From Neisseriaceae bacterium TC5R-5 (GTDB lineage: Bacteria; Pseudomonadota; Gammaproteobacteria; Burkholderiales; Chromobacteriaceae), in assembly GCA_020830965.2 (NCBI GenBank), contig JACCFC020000016.1:1-64000 (forward strand): a stretch of 64,000 nucleotides of DNA, given 5' to 3'. This document shows positions 1-9,134 of this stretch, one piece after another. The first letter of the stretch is position 1, and each line of letters begins with the position of its first letter. The translations under genes were made by a program, and so were the position numbers. The notes under the pieces are model-generated. The model was not told where the DNA came from. It did no database searches and worked only from the letters and a program-made list of their open reading frames with translations.

Positions 1-125
1 TTTGGTTGGCTGGAGAAATGCAGACGTTTGTGGAAGAACTGCGAGCGTAAGCTCAACTCAAGTTTGCAACTCGTTCATCTGGCATTTCTCGTCCTGCTTC
101 TTCGAAGATCGTGAACAGGCTCTTA
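1..125 (+). mobile_element. IS5-family insertion sequence remnant: transposase C-terminus and right end
   Basis: The first frame reads from the window edge as a 37-residue transposase tail beginning FGWLEKCRRLWKNCERKL and ending at a TGA at 112-114. The W-L-x-R-R-L-x-K-x-x-E-R pattern is typical of the C-terminus of IS5-family (IS427-like) transposases. Just after the stop the DNA reads GAACAGGCTC followed by TTA (123-125), which looks like the IS right terminus plus a TNA target duplication. The rest of the element lies outside the window. The end resembles the right end of the short repeats found elsewhere in this window (GTTAGCGGCTC-TNA). The subgroup assignment is inference from memory of the family. 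Confidence 0.55.
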
Positions 126-183
126 TGAAAATCAACTCGCCGCTTAACCCGTTGGACTCCACTATTGCCAACCGACCTCAGTC

Positions 184-654
184 GACGCCCGCTGAACCGA
201 GAAACACGGCAAGCAGACCTTCGGCTACAAGCTGTCCGCGTCGACCGACTGCCGTTACAAGCTGGTCCGTGCCGTGCATATCAGCCCGGCCAATGAAGGT
301 GACCAGACCCATCTACTGAAGGTGCTCGACCAGAACAATACCAGCCGTGCCCTGTACGCTGACCGTGGCTACACCGAGCTGACCGAACTCGAAGTAGGCG
401 GCTGGCGACAACACATCCAGAGCCGTGCCAAGCTCAAACAAGGGATACCTAACACTCAGGCCGGGCGTAACCGGCGCATCGCCAAGATCTGTGCACGTGG
501 AGAACATCCTTTCGCTGGCCTGCGCGCTTTGGGCGGCAAGTTTCTGCGCTGCGTGGGGCTGCCGCGGGCGACCTTGCAATTACATCTCAAGGCACTAACC
601 TACAATCTGAAGCGGATGTGCTGGCTGAAAAACCATGGGGTCGCCGCGTTCTGA
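184..654 (+). pseudogene. Decayed IS5-family transposase (C-terminal half)
   Basis: In frame from 184 the translation is DAR-stop-TEKHGKQTFGYKLS, continuing through PANEGDQTHLLKVL, YADRGYTEL and a C-terminal R-x-x-K-I-C-A-R-G-E-H-P-F-A-G stretch ending in LTYNLKRMCWL. This matches the D-A-R-W-x-K-K-x-G-K-x-x-F-G-Y-K block, the second-aspartate region and the final E-H region of IS5-type DDE transposases. The conserved Trp is a TGA at 193-195 and the N-terminal half is missing, so it is a dead fragment. About 140 bp downstream, 792-809 reads GGTTTCTAGAAGTTCCCT, a motif that recurs in reverse complement at 29844-29862 beside another IS5 fragment, so it may be the IS terminus. Confidence 0.7.
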
Positions 655-856
655 CGCCCGAAATGCGTTCGGAGCCCAAGAAAGGCTGGCTCCGGAGGCA
701 AAAATAGCAGGGCCAGAGGCCTAACAACCGTTGGTCTGATCAAAAAATCATCAAATTAGACCACCGGCTATTTTGCAGGCTGCCCTGAACCGGTTTCTAG
801 AAGTTCCCTTAAGCTCTGGCCTTATTCAAATTTTGTCTATCTGAAACAGATAAGTA
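655..856. other. Non-coding IS-derived tail
   Basis: No gene is visible in these 202 bases. They follow the decayed transposase and contain the putative IS terminus at 792-809. Short inverted segments (GGCCAGAGGCC at 710-720; AGCTCTGGCC at 812-821) sit around it. It most likely represents the 3' non-coding part of the IS remnant plus its junction with host DNA. Confidence 0.4.
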
Positions 857-1108
857 TCAGTGTAAATTTTGTTGCGATAAGAAGCGCAAATAACCGAGGC
901 CTTCTAACCAGAATCCTCCATCGGCTAATGGCGTGGCATCCTCTAGATCGGCAACCGTTAAGATCAACTCTTGCCCATTCAGAGTTGCTTCCAGCACCAC
1001 ATCATCATCATCAGAAAACTCTTCGGAAATATCATGAAAATCTGGTTTGATAAATTGATTATTAACCTGAATGTAGTCGGACTCATTCAACAACCGCAGG
1101 ATATTCAT
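857..1108 (-). CDS. Small acidic protein of unknown function
   Basis: The protein is 83 residues, strongly acidic (a run of four Asp in EEFSDDDDVV near residue 33) and without a signal peptide, membrane segment or Cys motif. I chose the ATG at 1106-1108 because GGGGGAG lies six bases upstream. A longer frame to 1165 has no ribosome-binding site. The middle part (VVLEATLNGQELILTV) looks like a beta-rich fold. It lies downstream of radC on the same strand, 69 bp after it, and next to IS debris. I do not recognise the family. Confidence 0.6.
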   Translation of the reverse strand: MNILRLLNESDYIQVNNQFIKPDFHDISEEFSDDDDVVLEATLNGQELILTVADLEDATPLADGGFWLEGLGYLRFLSQQNLH

Positions 1109-1177
1109 AATGAGCTCCCCCGTAATATGGTGATCGATCCTTACTCTATAACAACAGACTGTCATTACCCTGTCGGC

Positions 1178-1852
1178 TCACAGCCAGCCACGCTCAGCAA
1201 ACGACTCCGCATACTGCCCGGTTACGATAAAATGATCTAATAAACGAACTTCCACCAAATCCAATGCGGCTTTAAGTAAATTGGTTAGGACACGATCTGA
1301 ATGAGAGGGTTCAGACACCCCTGAAGGATGGTTATGAGCAACAATTACCCCCACCGCATTATGCTCTAAACAACGTCGCACAATTTCACGAGGATAAACC
1401 CTAGCCTCTGCCACACTTCCTTTAAAGAGCTCCTCTACGGCTAAAACGTGATTTTGTATATTCAGGAACACCACAACAAATACTTCTATATCGCGCCCGC
1501 CAATGGCTAAACGTAAATAATTGCGCACTGTGAGGGGATCACTCATGATTTCACGCTGTTCCATCTCCTCAATCAAAGCTCGTCGCACCAACTCTTTACT
1601 AGCCATTAACTGAGCATACTTAGCTGAGCCCAAGCCACGACGCGCCTCGAAATCTTTCTGCGAAGTACTTAGCAGATTAGAAAGCGAGCCAAAGTCCTGT
1701 ATCAATTGCCTAGCAATATCCACGGCACTGAAGCCCTTCATGCCGGTACGCAAAAAAATGGCTAACAACTCCGAGTCCGACAGAGCAGCAGGCCCATGAG
1801 CAAGCAACTTTTCACGTGGACGCTCCCCTTCTGGCCATCTCGCAATCGACAT
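1178..1852 (-). CDS. radC: RadC-family JAB-domain protein
   Basis: The protein is 224 residues, the usual RadC length. The N-terminal part (about 1-100) carries the helix-hairpin-helix-like region (LSDSELLAIFLRTG, RRGLGSAKYAQLMA). The C-terminal part holds the metal-binding JAB/MPN motif HNHPSG with His173 and His175, followed by S-x-S-D at 182-185. RadC was named for DNA repair, but its molecular role is unsettled, and the JAB fold suggests a metal-dependent hydrolase. The ATG has GAGGGGATAAAG immediately upstream. The 149 bp between it and purF leave room for its own promoter. Confidence 0.93.
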   Translation of the reverse strand: MSIARWPEGERPREKLLAHGPAALSDSELLAIFLRTGMKGFSAVDIARQLIQDFGSLSNLLSTSQKDFEARRGLGSAKYAQLMASKELVRRALIEEMEQREIMSDPLTVRNYLRLAIGGRDIEVFVVVFLNIQNHVLAVEELFKGSVAEARVYPREIVRRCLEHNAVGVIVAHNHPSGVSEPSHSDRVLTNLLKAALDLVEVRLLDHFIVTGQYAESFAERGWL

Positions 1853-2001
1853 CTTTATCCCCTCATCTGGCTATAGCACTTTTTTTACCAAGTAGCTCAA
1901 ACAAAGCTATGCAACACCTATCGAGTAACATAGCATTTAAATGACCACCAAAGTTAAGCAGATGTACTATCTAACAGTTATGAGGGGATCGATAAGCCGC
2001 T

Positions 2002-3540
2002 TTAGATCAAATTCTGTTCTGCAACATTCAGGTTAAGGTCTATCATTTGCTCACCTTCCCCTTCATCCTTATTGCCTTGCTTATACAAACGGTCAGCTTC
2101 AATGGCATCTAAATAGGCATCATCGATATCGCCAGTGATATATTTTCCATCAAAGCAAGATGTTTCAAAAAACCGCAAGCTCGGGTTAACTGTAGTAACT
2201 GCTTGCTGTAAGGCCGCAAGATCCTGATAAATAACGGCATCGGCACCAATTTCAGTGGCTATTTCTTCCTCGGTGCGACCCGTAGCTAACAACTCTGCTC
2301 GTGTGGGCATATCAATACCGTAAACATTCGGAAAACGTACTGCTGGCGCAGCAGAAGCAAAATAAACTTTTTTGGCCCCAGCATCACGTGCCATTTGCAC
2401 AATTTCCTTCGAAGTGGTGCCACGCACTATAGAATCATCCACCAGTAAAACGTTACGGTCTTTAAATTCATATGGCAATGGGTTAAGTTTTTGCCGCACT
2501 GATTTTTTACGTACCGCCTGTCCCGGCATGATAAAAGTACGACCGATGTAACGGTTTTTAATAAAACCTTCACGATACGATAAACCTAAATGATTCGCCA
2601 ATTGCAAGGCACTGGGGCGGCTGGTATCAGGAATCGGCATCACGACATCAATATCCAGCTCAGGCAGGACGCGACGAATCTTTTCCGCCAGCTTTTCACC
2701 CATTAAAGTACGAGCCTGATAGACCGAAGCACCGTCAATGACTGAGTCTGGACGTGCGAAGTACACGTACTCAAACAGACAAGGCGCATGACGGGCCTCT
2801 GCCGCACAACTACGTGCATGAAAATCGCCATCAAAGCTGATGAAAATACCCTCTCCCGGTTGTACATCTCGCAACAGAGTAAAACCCGAACAATCAAGTG
2901 CCACTGATTCGGAAGCCAACATATAGTCGGTTTTTCCTTGCTGGTTCTCACAAGTACCAATCACCAGAGGGCGAATACCATTAGGATCACGAAAGGCGAT
3001 CAAACCATAACCTGCAATCATCGCTACGACCGCATAAGCACCACGTACTCGGCGATGTACCGCCGCAATGGCACCAAATACCGCATCAAGATTCAATTGA
3101 TAACCATCTGTGCGTTGTGCCAGTTCGTGGGCTAGCACATTCAGCAGCACTTCCGAATCAGAGTTAGTATTAATATGACGTAAATCACGACGGAACATAT
3201 CCACTTTTAACGCTTCTGCATTGGTCAGATTGCCGTTATGCGCCAGCACAATACCAAATGGGGAATTCACGTAAAAAGGCTGAGCCTCCGCCAAACAGGA
3301 AGCCGAACCGGCTGTGGGGTAACGAACATGAGCAATACCAGCATTACCCTGCAAAGAGCGCATATTCCGTGTGCGAAATACATCACGCACCAGACCACTG
3401 CCTTTGTGCATGTGAAACGTTTTGCCGCTACTTGTGACAATGCCAGCAGCATCCTGACCACGGTGCTGTAACACTTGTAAGCCGTCATATAACAACTGGT
3501 TAACCGGTGCCTGAGCAACCACCCCTAAAATTCCACACAT
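2002..3540 (-). CDS. purF: Amidophosphoribosyltransferase
   Basis: This enzyme makes 5-phosphoribosylamine from PRPP and glutamine, the committed step of purine synthesis. The protein is 512 residues and starts MCGILGV, placing the catalytic N-terminal nucleophile Cys2 of the class II glutamine amidotransferase domain (about 1-235). The phosphoribosyltransferase half carries the PRPP-binding [12 protein letters not shown] near residue 365. GGGAAGAG lies 10-17 bases before the ATG. It follows cvpA, the common cvpA-purF order, but a strong terminator-like hairpin at 3631-3678 separates them, so purF may have its own promoter or be attenuated. Confidence 0.97.
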   Translation of the reverse strand: MCGILGVVAQAPVNQLLYDGLQVLQHRGQDAAGIVTSSGKTFHMHKGSGLVRDVFRTRNMRSLQGNAGIAHVRYPTAGSASCLAEAQPFYVNSPFGIVLAHNGNLTNAEALKVDMFRRDLRHINTNSDSEVLLNVLAHELAQRTDGYQLNLDAVFGAIAAVHRRVRGAYAVVAMIAGYGLIAFRDPNGIRPLVIGTCENQQGKTDYMLASESVALDCSGFTLLRDVQPGEGIFISFDGDFHARSCAAEARHAPCLFEYVYFARPDSVIDGASVYQARTLMGEKLAEKIRRVLPELDIDVVMPIPDTSRPSALQLANHLGLSYREGFIKNRYIGRTFIMPGQAVRKKSVRQKLNPLPYEFKDRNVLLVDDSIVRGTTSKEIVQMARDAGAKKVYFASAAPAVRFPNVYGIDMPTRAELLATGRTEEEIATEIGADAVIYQDLAALQQAVTTVNPSLRFFETSCFDGKYITGDIDDAYLDAIEADRLYKQGNKDEGEGEQMIDLNLNVAEQNLI

Positions 3541-3630
3541 CGTTATGCTCTCTTCCCTAAGGGCATGAAACTAAAACAAATACCGCGCCAATGACAGCGC
3601 ACTTTATCAATTAGCTAGCAATAAGACAGG

Positions 3631-3678
3631 CAAAGAAAAAGGTGGAATCTTGAAGTAAAGATATCAAGAGGTTCCACC
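3631..3678 (-). terminator. Rho-independent terminator or attenuator between cvpA and purF
   Basis: Read on the minus strand, a long stem (GGTGGAA paired with TTCCACC, then TCTTGA paired with TCAAGA across a small bulge) has a loop of about 10 bases. It is followed by TTTTTCTTT. The hairpin starts one base after the cvpA stop codon. Stem plus U-run fits an intrinsic terminator ending the folC-cvpA transcript. An attenuator for purF is an alternative. Confidence 0.75.
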
Positions 3679-4185
3679 CTATTCATTATGCTGCCCTGTG
3701 TAACGCAACTTGTCGGCTAGTAGCGTCGGCAGCCAAGGCCTTGACGCTAGGGCCACCGACTCGAATGGCTCCGAGAGCACAGCGTTCCTCCACATCGGTT
3801 TTTGCGGTAGGTCACTCAAACCAGCGAGCAAGACCAGTACCGTCACCACCATCAAACCACGCGCCAGACCAAACACAGCACCAAATAAACGATTGATACT
3901 GCCTAGTCCAATACTGTCCATCATGCTGGTCAAGCTAAGTCGCAACAAAACTGTAACCATCCATGCTAATAAAAAAACTGCCACAAAGCCGCCCAGCCAT
4001 TGTCCTTCTTCCGAAAAAGACGTTAGCGGCAAAAAAACCACGGCTAACGAAGCAAACTGTTTAGCAGACCAAAAAGCAATCAACCAGGCGGACAAAGACA
4101 AAACTTCCGCAACCAAGCCGCGCATCATGGCTACCAAGATAGAGCAGACAATAATAGCAATCGCGATGTAATCAAATAAAGTCAT
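3679..4185 (-). CDS. cvpA: CvpA-family inner membrane protein
   Basis: The protein is 168 residues with about four hydrophobic segments (roughly 5-20, 26-50, 64-85 and 103-125), as in CvpA, which is required for colicin V production in E. coli and linked to envelope stress tolerance. The N-terminus MTLFDYIAIAIIVCSILVAMMRGLV is a typical CvpA start. It begins six bases after the SPOR-protein gene stops and precedes purF, its usual neighbour. Its molecular function is not established. Confidence 0.9.
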   Translation of the reverse strand: MTLFDYIAIAIIVCSILVAMMRGLVAEVLSLSAWLIAFWSAKQFASLAVVFLPLTSFSEEGQWLGGFVAVFLLAWMVTVLLRLSLTSMMDSIGLGSINRLFGAVFGLARGLMVVTVLVLLAGLSDLPQKPMWRNAVLSEPFESVALASRPWLPTLLADKLRYTGQHNE

Positions 4186-4191
4186 CGCTAG

Positions 4192-4950
4192 CTACGGTGT
4201 AACGATCATGCCGTTAACTCCGGCCTGAGCAAGCTTCTGCAGACTAGCTTCTGCATCGCGGCGACTGGCGAAAGGCCCCACCCTCACTCGAGTCACTTCC
4301 CCTTTGCTAGTTTGTACCTTACTAAACCGTGCCACGATTCCCATACTAGTCAACTTGGTACGTAATTCATTGACCTTTTGCGGATCAGACAAAGCAGCCA
4401 ACTGAATGACTGTTTTACCATCACTAACCGGAGCCGGCTGCGGTTCAACTGAATCGAAACGCCCCTCCAAAATAGCGGCCGGATCAGCATGCCGTGCAGG
4501 TTTAGCTATTTCCGTTTTGGCCGTTGCCTTCACCTCAGGCTTAGATTCCGGTTTGGGCTTGCTAGGGAGCTTGGGTACTGCTTCTACTGTCGCAGGCTCT
4601 GGAGTGAGTACCGACGATAAATCAGCCTTTAATTCGGTGGCACCGGCAGCAGGGCGAGCTATCACAGCCGGTGGCTCTACTTTAGCCTGCGGTGCGGAAG
4701 CAGGCAAAGTTTGCACTTGTGGCGGCAAGGCCGTATCGTCAGTTGCAGTTACTTCTGCAGCAGGTACTGTTGCAGGAACATTGAGTGGAGCGATATGAAT
4801 CGACTCTGGTTTCATCGCCTGCTCAGGTAGGCGACTTACAACATTAAAAAGCACGAGGGTGCTAATCGATACCAAAACAATGGCACCCACTAAACGGCGG
4901 CGTGCGCGCTTTCTCAATAAAATCAATTCATCCTGAGTAGACAATGCCAT
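4192..4950 (-). CDS. SPOR-domain protein, DedD-like
   Basis: The 252-residue protein has a cytoplasmic basic N-terminus (RKRARRRLVG), one membrane segment (about 24-41), a long Pro/Ala/Lys-rich periplasmic linker and a C-terminal SPOR domain (about 178-252; VIQLAALSDPQKVNELRTKL, then VRVGPFASRRDAE). SPOR domains bind denuded septal peptidoglycan, so a division role like E. coli DedD is likely. The ATG at 4948-4950 was preferred over the TTG at 4960-4962 because GAGG sits six bases upstream. The folC-dedD-cvpA-purF order is the same as in E. coli, which supports the DedD assignment. Confidence 0.85.
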   Translation of the reverse strand: MALSTQDELILLRKRARRRLVGAIVLVSISTLVLFNVVSRLPEQAMKPESIHIAPLNVPATVPAAEVTATDDTALPPQVQTLPASAPQAKVEPPAVIARPAAGATELKADLSSVLTPEPATVEAVPKLPSKPKPESKPEVKATAKTEIAKPARHADPAAILEGRFDSVEPQPAPVSDGKTVIQLAALSDPQKVNELRTKLTSMGIVARFSKVQTSKGEVTRVRVGPFASRRDAEASLQKLAQAGVNGMIVTP

Positions 4951-4967
4951 GCAATTCCTCAAACCTA

Positions 4968-6236
4968 CTATTTGCGCGCCTCAATAACTTCAGCCACTGT
5001 ATGGAAAGACCCAAAGACGACAATTCTATCACTCTCCCCTGCTTGCGATAAGGCTGTCGTCCAGGCTTGCGCTACCGTGCCAAACACTTGCACCTGCTTC
5101 ACCCCTAAATCAATCAGCTTAGCAGCTAGTTCTGAACCCGTTTGTCCACGCGGCAAATCCAAACCAGCCACAAACCAACCATCAAACTCTTCTCGACTCA
5201 GTTCAACAATAGTGGCTAGATCTTTGTCCGAGAGGATAGAAAACACAGCATAACGCTTCTGCGCAAATGGCAGTAATAACAAACTGGCCAACATCGCTTT
5301 GACTGCATGCGGATTATGACCAACATCCAAAACCACCATAGGCCGACCTGGCAATACCTGAAAGCGCCCAGGCCAGTCCACCTCCAACAAACCCTGCTTT
5401 ACCGCTCCGATACCTACCGGCAAGGTTTCCTTTAAACAGTCCAGCACGGCCAATGCTGCACAGGCATTCACCATTTGATAAGCACCACGCAAAGCCGGGA
5501 TAGGCAGGGCATGGCGATAAGCCGACCCCATCTGAAATGACCATTGATTTTCCATACGCTGAAAGCCAAAATCCCGGCCATACAGTTTTAGATCGGCCCC
5601 AATGGTCTGAGCATGATTAAGCAAAGATTGAGGTGGCTGCGGATCAGCACACAAAGCCGGTCGGCCTGGACGAAAAATACCTGCTTTCTCAAAGCCGACT
5701 TGCTCACGACTATCACCAAGAATAGATTGATGATCCAGATCCACACTCACCACCAAGGATACATCCGGCTCAAAAATATTTACCGCATCCAAACGCCCAC
5801 CTAAACCCACCTCAAGAATGATAACTTCCACCGCCTCGGCAACAAAGCGATGCACCGCAGCCAGCGTGCCAAACTCAAAATAAGTTAGTGAGATATCGCC
5901 ACGAGCGGCATTAATCGCGGCAAAGCTGGCAATAATCTGCTCATCACTCACCGCTTGTAAATCAATTGCTATACGCTCGTTATAGCGTAGCAAATGCGGC
6001 GAGGTATAAGCCCCCACTTTAAAACCCGCTCGTTGCAAGATGGTTGCTAACATCGCACATACCGAGCCCTTGCCATTAGTACCGGCTACCATGATCACAG
6101 GACAATGCGGTTGCAGATTTAACGCTGCACGCACTGCCTCCACTCGTCCTAGCCCCATTTCAATAACATTGCTGTGCAAGCTTTCCTGCCAGCTAAGCCA
6201 TTCGGCCAAGGTTGTTCTATCTGCTTGCTTAGTCAC
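4968..6236 (-). CDS. folC: Bifunctional dihydrofolate synthase / folylpolyglutamate synthase
   Basis: FolC adds glutamate to dihydropteroate and then to tetrahydrofolates. The 422-residue protein has the Mur-ligase-type ATP loop GTNGKGSVCAML (about 53-64), the ATP-binding central domain (EVGLGGRLDAVNIFEP near 142) and a Mur-ligase C-terminal domain with DVGHNPHAVKAM near 304. The start codon is GTG at 6234-6236 with only a weak ribosome-binding site. It sits upstream of the dedD-like gene with a 17 bp gap. Confidence 0.96.
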   Translation of the reverse strand: MTKQADRTTLAEWLSWQESLHSNVIEMGLGRVEAVRAALNLQPHCPVIMVAGTNGKGSVCAMLATILQRAGFKVGAYTSPHLLRYNERIAIDLQAVSDEQIIASFAAINAARGDISLTYFEFGTLAAVHRFVAEAVEVIILEVGLGGRLDAVNIFEPDVSLVVSVDLDHQSILGDSREQVGFEKAGIFRPGRPALCADPQPPQSLLNHAQTIGADLKLYGRDFGFQRMENQWSFQMGSAYRHALPIPALRGAYQMVNACAALAVLDCLKETLPVGIGAVKQGLLEVDWPGRFQVLPGRPMVVLDVGHNPHAVKAMLASLLLLPFAQKRYAVFSILSDKDLATIVELSREEFDGWFVAGLDLPRGQTGSELAAKLIDLGVKQVQVFGTVAQAWTTALSQAGESDRIVVFGSFHTVAEVIEARK

Positions 6237-6308
6237 GAGCTACTCATAAAAAAGAAATGATTTTTCAGTCACGTCTATATCGCCGCACAGTACTTCAGCA
6301 AAAAATGC

Positions 6309-6749
6309 TCAACTCTCCGCGACGGTTGGCAGCTGAAACCAGCGCAAATAAACTCGCAACTGCCTGCGCGCTTCCGCTGGAGCCGAATCTGGCCACAACA
6401 TCACGCTATGGCGACGACCATCAATATGCACATTCAACACCACCAGCCAAGCACTAATAAAACAGTCATCTAATACTTCTGCAGTATAAACATCAGCGGC
6501 CTGGTACCAGCGCAAACGACCTCGCGCATCGACCTCCAAGCGCCATGGCATATTACTCGCAGCAAACCAACCATTGGCACGCAGAGCCAAAACCGCCAAA
6601 GTTATTTCTAGTGGCAGCAATAATGCATACACCCAAGGCAAGTAACATAAAATCAGCATTATCGATGCAAATACAGTCAGCAACACCAAACCGAGCCACA
6701 GACGCGAGGGCTGCAAGTTCAAGGCGAAAGGTGATAGACGCTGACCCAT
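6309..6749 (-). CDS. YgfX-like small membrane protein
   Basis: The protein is 146 residues with two adjacent membrane segments (about 17-38 and 40-58), then a soluble C-terminal part with WRLEVDARGRLRWYQ and a terminal RRQLRVYLRW. This layout resembles the YgfX/CptA family, whose E. coli member is described as the toxin-like partner of SdhE/CptB. No sdhE-like gene adjoins it here. GAGG lies eight bases before the ATG. It begins 16 bp after the preceding small gene. The family call is from pattern only. Confidence 0.55.
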   Translation of the reverse strand: MGQRLSPFALNLQPSRLWLGLVLLTVFASIMLILCYLPWVYALLLPLEITLAVLALRANGWFAASNMPWRLEVDARGRLRWYQAADVYTAEVLDDCFISAWLVVLNVHIDGRRHSVMLWPDSAPAEARRQLRVYLRWFQLPTVAES

Positions 6750-6765
6750 ATCAATGCCTCAATGC

Positions 6766-7119
6766 TTACAACTCATTGGCGGGCATATTATTGATATCCC
6801 CCTCTACGCTATCAATGACGGTCGAATGGATCTCGACATCAAACCACTCCCAAAATGCTTTCAAGGAAAAATCCTGCGGCCACAAGGTCTCATCCTCGTA
6901 CCAAGATGCCAATTCCATTTTGAATACTTGCTCGTAAATTTCATCAATATGGGCCACCCCTTCTTCCGGATCGACAAACTCTGGCAGCAGAATCGCCGTG
7001 CAATCAGAACGCAGACTCTCCAACGACAACTCCAGGTCATTTTCCGGCACCGCATGCAACCAATCGAGAAACGGCTGCCTAGGCTTGATAATAGCCACCG
7101 AACGATCAACAAAATACAT
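6766..7119 (-). CDS. Conserved-looking acidic protein of unknown function
   Basis: The protein is 117 residues, soluble and acidic, with several aromatic residues (ELASWYEDETLWPQDF; AFWEWFDVEIHS) and no signal peptide. I chose the ATG at 7117-7119, which has AAGGA five bases upstream. The ATG six bases earlier overlaps that ribosome-binding site. It heads the minus-strand run towards the YgfX-like gene and folC and is divergent from uup. I do not recognise a named family. Confidence 0.7.
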   Translation of the reverse strand: MYFVDRSVAIIKPRQPFLDWLHAVPENDLELSLESLRSDCTAILLPEFVDPEEGVAHIDEIYEQVFKMELASWYEDETLWPQDFSLKAFWEWFDVEIHSTVIDSVEGDINNMPANEL

Positions 7120-7197
7120 GCTCATCCTTTCTTATCAATTTGGCGCGCATTGTAGCAGCCCTGCTCACGCTTAGCGAAACAGGCTGCTAGCGCATGT

Positions 7198-7203
7198 TAC
7201 AAT
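7198..7203 (+). promoter_or_regulatory. Candidate -10 element for uup
   Basis: TACAAT lies 35 bp before the chosen uup ATG within a TGTTACAAT context. No convincing -35 hexamer is apparent. The call is a weak single-motif inference. Confidence 0.3.
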
Positions 7204-7238
7204 CACCCTCCGCATTCTTCATTGACCGAATCAATTCC

Positions 7239-9134
7239 ATGGCCCTTATTACCATCGACAAAGCTTGCCTGGCTTTTGGACACCATGCCTTGCTAGACAA
7301 CGTTAACTTCACACTGGAGCCAGGCGAAGTGGTCGGCCTGATTGGGCGCAATGGTGCAGGCAAATCCTCGCTACTAAAGAGCATAGCCGGTACCGTCAAA
7401 TTGGACGATGGTCGCATTCAGATCAATGCCAAAGTCGCCTACGTACCACAAGAACCAGAATTCACACCGACACAAAGTGTTTTTGAAGCGGTAGCCGAGG
7501 GACTGGGTGAACTTAGCACCTTGCTCAGCGACTACCACCACATCACGCAACTCAGTGAACACAATGCAGAAACGCTAGCACAAATGGAAGTGATTCAACA
7601 TGAACTGGAAGCCCGCGATGGTTGGCAGTTTGACGCATTGATCACAGCCACTCTCTCCCAACTACAACTAACACCAGACACCCTGATCAGCGAACTCTCC
7701 GGCGGCTGGAAAAAACGCGTCGCACTCGCACGCGCGCTGGCAACCAAACCAGACGTACTACTTCTGGATGAACCCACCAACCATCTGGATGTCAGCGCTA
7801 TTGAGTGGCTGGAAAACCTATTGAAGAGTTTTAGCGGTAGCGTACTGCTGATCACTCACGACCGCCGCTTTCTGGACAATGTCGTCAGCCGCATTATCGA
7901 ACTAGATCGTGGCGTACTACGCAGCTACCCAGGCAGTTTCAGCAGCTACCAAAATCGTAAAGCAGAAGAGCAGGCAGCCGAAGAACACCAGAATCGTATT
8001 TTTGACAAACTGCACGCTCAAGAAGAAGTGTGGATACGCAAAGGCATTGAAGCACGCCGCACTCGCAACGAAGGTCGAGTACGTCGCCTGGAGGCCATAC
8101 GCAAGGAGCGCAGTGCACGCCGCGAGCGCGTCGGGCAAGTCAACTTCCAGCTGGATGCGGGAGAACGCTCCGGCAAGCTGGTTGCCGAGCTGGAACAAGT
8201 CAGCAAAAGCTTTGCCGATAAAATGCTGATCCGCAACTTCACCACCCGCATCCTGCGTGGCGACAAAATCGGCCTGATCGGGCCTAATGGTGCCGGCAAA
8301 ACCACGCTGCTGAAAATGATCTTGGGAGAGTTAGCTGCTGACAGCGGTAGCATCAAAATCGGCAGCAAACTCGACATTGCCTACTTTGACCAATTTCGCG
8401 AACAATTGGACGAAGAAAGCAGCGTTGCTGACATCATCAGCCAAGGTAATGATTTTGTTGAAATCGGAGGGGTACGCAAACACGTGATGAGCTACCTGGA
8501 AGACTTCCTATTCTCACCACAGCGCGCCCGCAGCCCGGTACGCTCCCTCTCCGGCGGCGAACGCAATCGTTTGCTATTAGCTCGCCTATTTACCCGACCT
8601 GCCAACGTATTGGTACTGGATGAGCCCACCAATGATCTGGACATCGATACACTGGAGCTGCTGGAGGATGTCATCGCCCAATACAACGGTACCGTATTTC
8701 TGGTCAGCCATGATCGCGCCTTTCTCGATAATGTTGTCACCCAGGTCATTGTGTTTGAAGGCAATGGACAGCTGGAAGAATACCCTGGTGGTTATCAGGA
8801 TTGGCTGGACACCAAAGCACGTATGGCCAGTTTGCAAAATCTTCCTAGCAACACCTCGGCACCCTCTACCCCTCCCTCTCTCTCGCGACAGGACAAGCTC
8901 AAACCAGGCCGTCATAAGCTATCCTATAATGAAGGCCGGGAACTCGCCGCCCTACCAGATGACATAGCCAATCTGGAAGCAGAACAAGCCAAGCTCAACC
9001 AACAACTGCTTGAGCCAAACAACTACCGCGACAACCCTCAGCAAGCTATTAGCTGGCAACAACGAGTAGAACAAATTGATGAGTTGCTACTAGAAAAGCT
9101 CGCGCGTTGGGAAGAACTGGAGAACAAACAATAA
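7239..9134 (+). CDS. uup: ABC-F family ATPase Uup
   Basis: The 631-residue cytosolic protein has two ABC ATPase domains and no membrane segments. It has Walker A motifs GRNGAGKS (about 35-42) and GPNGAGKT, two ABC signatures (LSGGWKKR; LSGGERNR), two LDEPTN Walker B segments and the interdomain linker rich in Arg/Lys and Glu. The C-terminal extension (LSYNEGRELAALP, then a coiled coil ending WEELENKQ) is the DNA-binding domain typical of Uup. ABC-F proteins act on ribosomes, and Uup also affects precise transposon excision in E. coli. The ATG at 7239 matches the family start MALIxI; upstream in-frame codons lack homology. Confidence 0.92.
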   Translation: MALITIDKACLAFGHHALLDNVNFTLEPGEVVGLIGRNGAGKSSLLKSIAGTVKLDDGRIQINAKVAYVPQEPEFTPTQSVFEAVAEGLGELSTLLSDYHHITQLSEHNAETLAQMEVIQHELEARDGWQFDALITATLSQLQLTPDTLISELSGGWKKRVALARALATKPDVLLLDEPTNHLDVSAIEWLENLLKSFSGSVLLITHDRRFLDNVVSRIIELDRGVLRSYPGSFSSYQNRKAEEQAAEEHQNRIFDKLHAQEEVWIRKGIEARRTRNEGRVRRLEAIRKERSARRERVGQVNFQLDAGERSGKLVAELEQVSKSFADKMLIRNFTTRILRGDKIGLIGPNGAGKTTLLKMILGELAADSGSIKIGSKLDIAYFDQFREQLDEESSVADIISQGNDFVEIGGVRKHVMSYLEDFLFSPQRARSPVRSLSGGERNRLLLARLFTRPANVLVLDEPTNDLDIDTLELLEDVIAQYNGTVFLVSHDRAFLDNVVTQVIVFEGNGQLEEYPGGYQDWLDTKARMASLQNLPSNTSAPSTPPSLSRQDKLKPGRHKLSYNEGRELAALPDDIANLEAEQAKLNQQLLEPNNYRDNPQQAISWQQRVEQIDELLLEKLARWEELENKQ

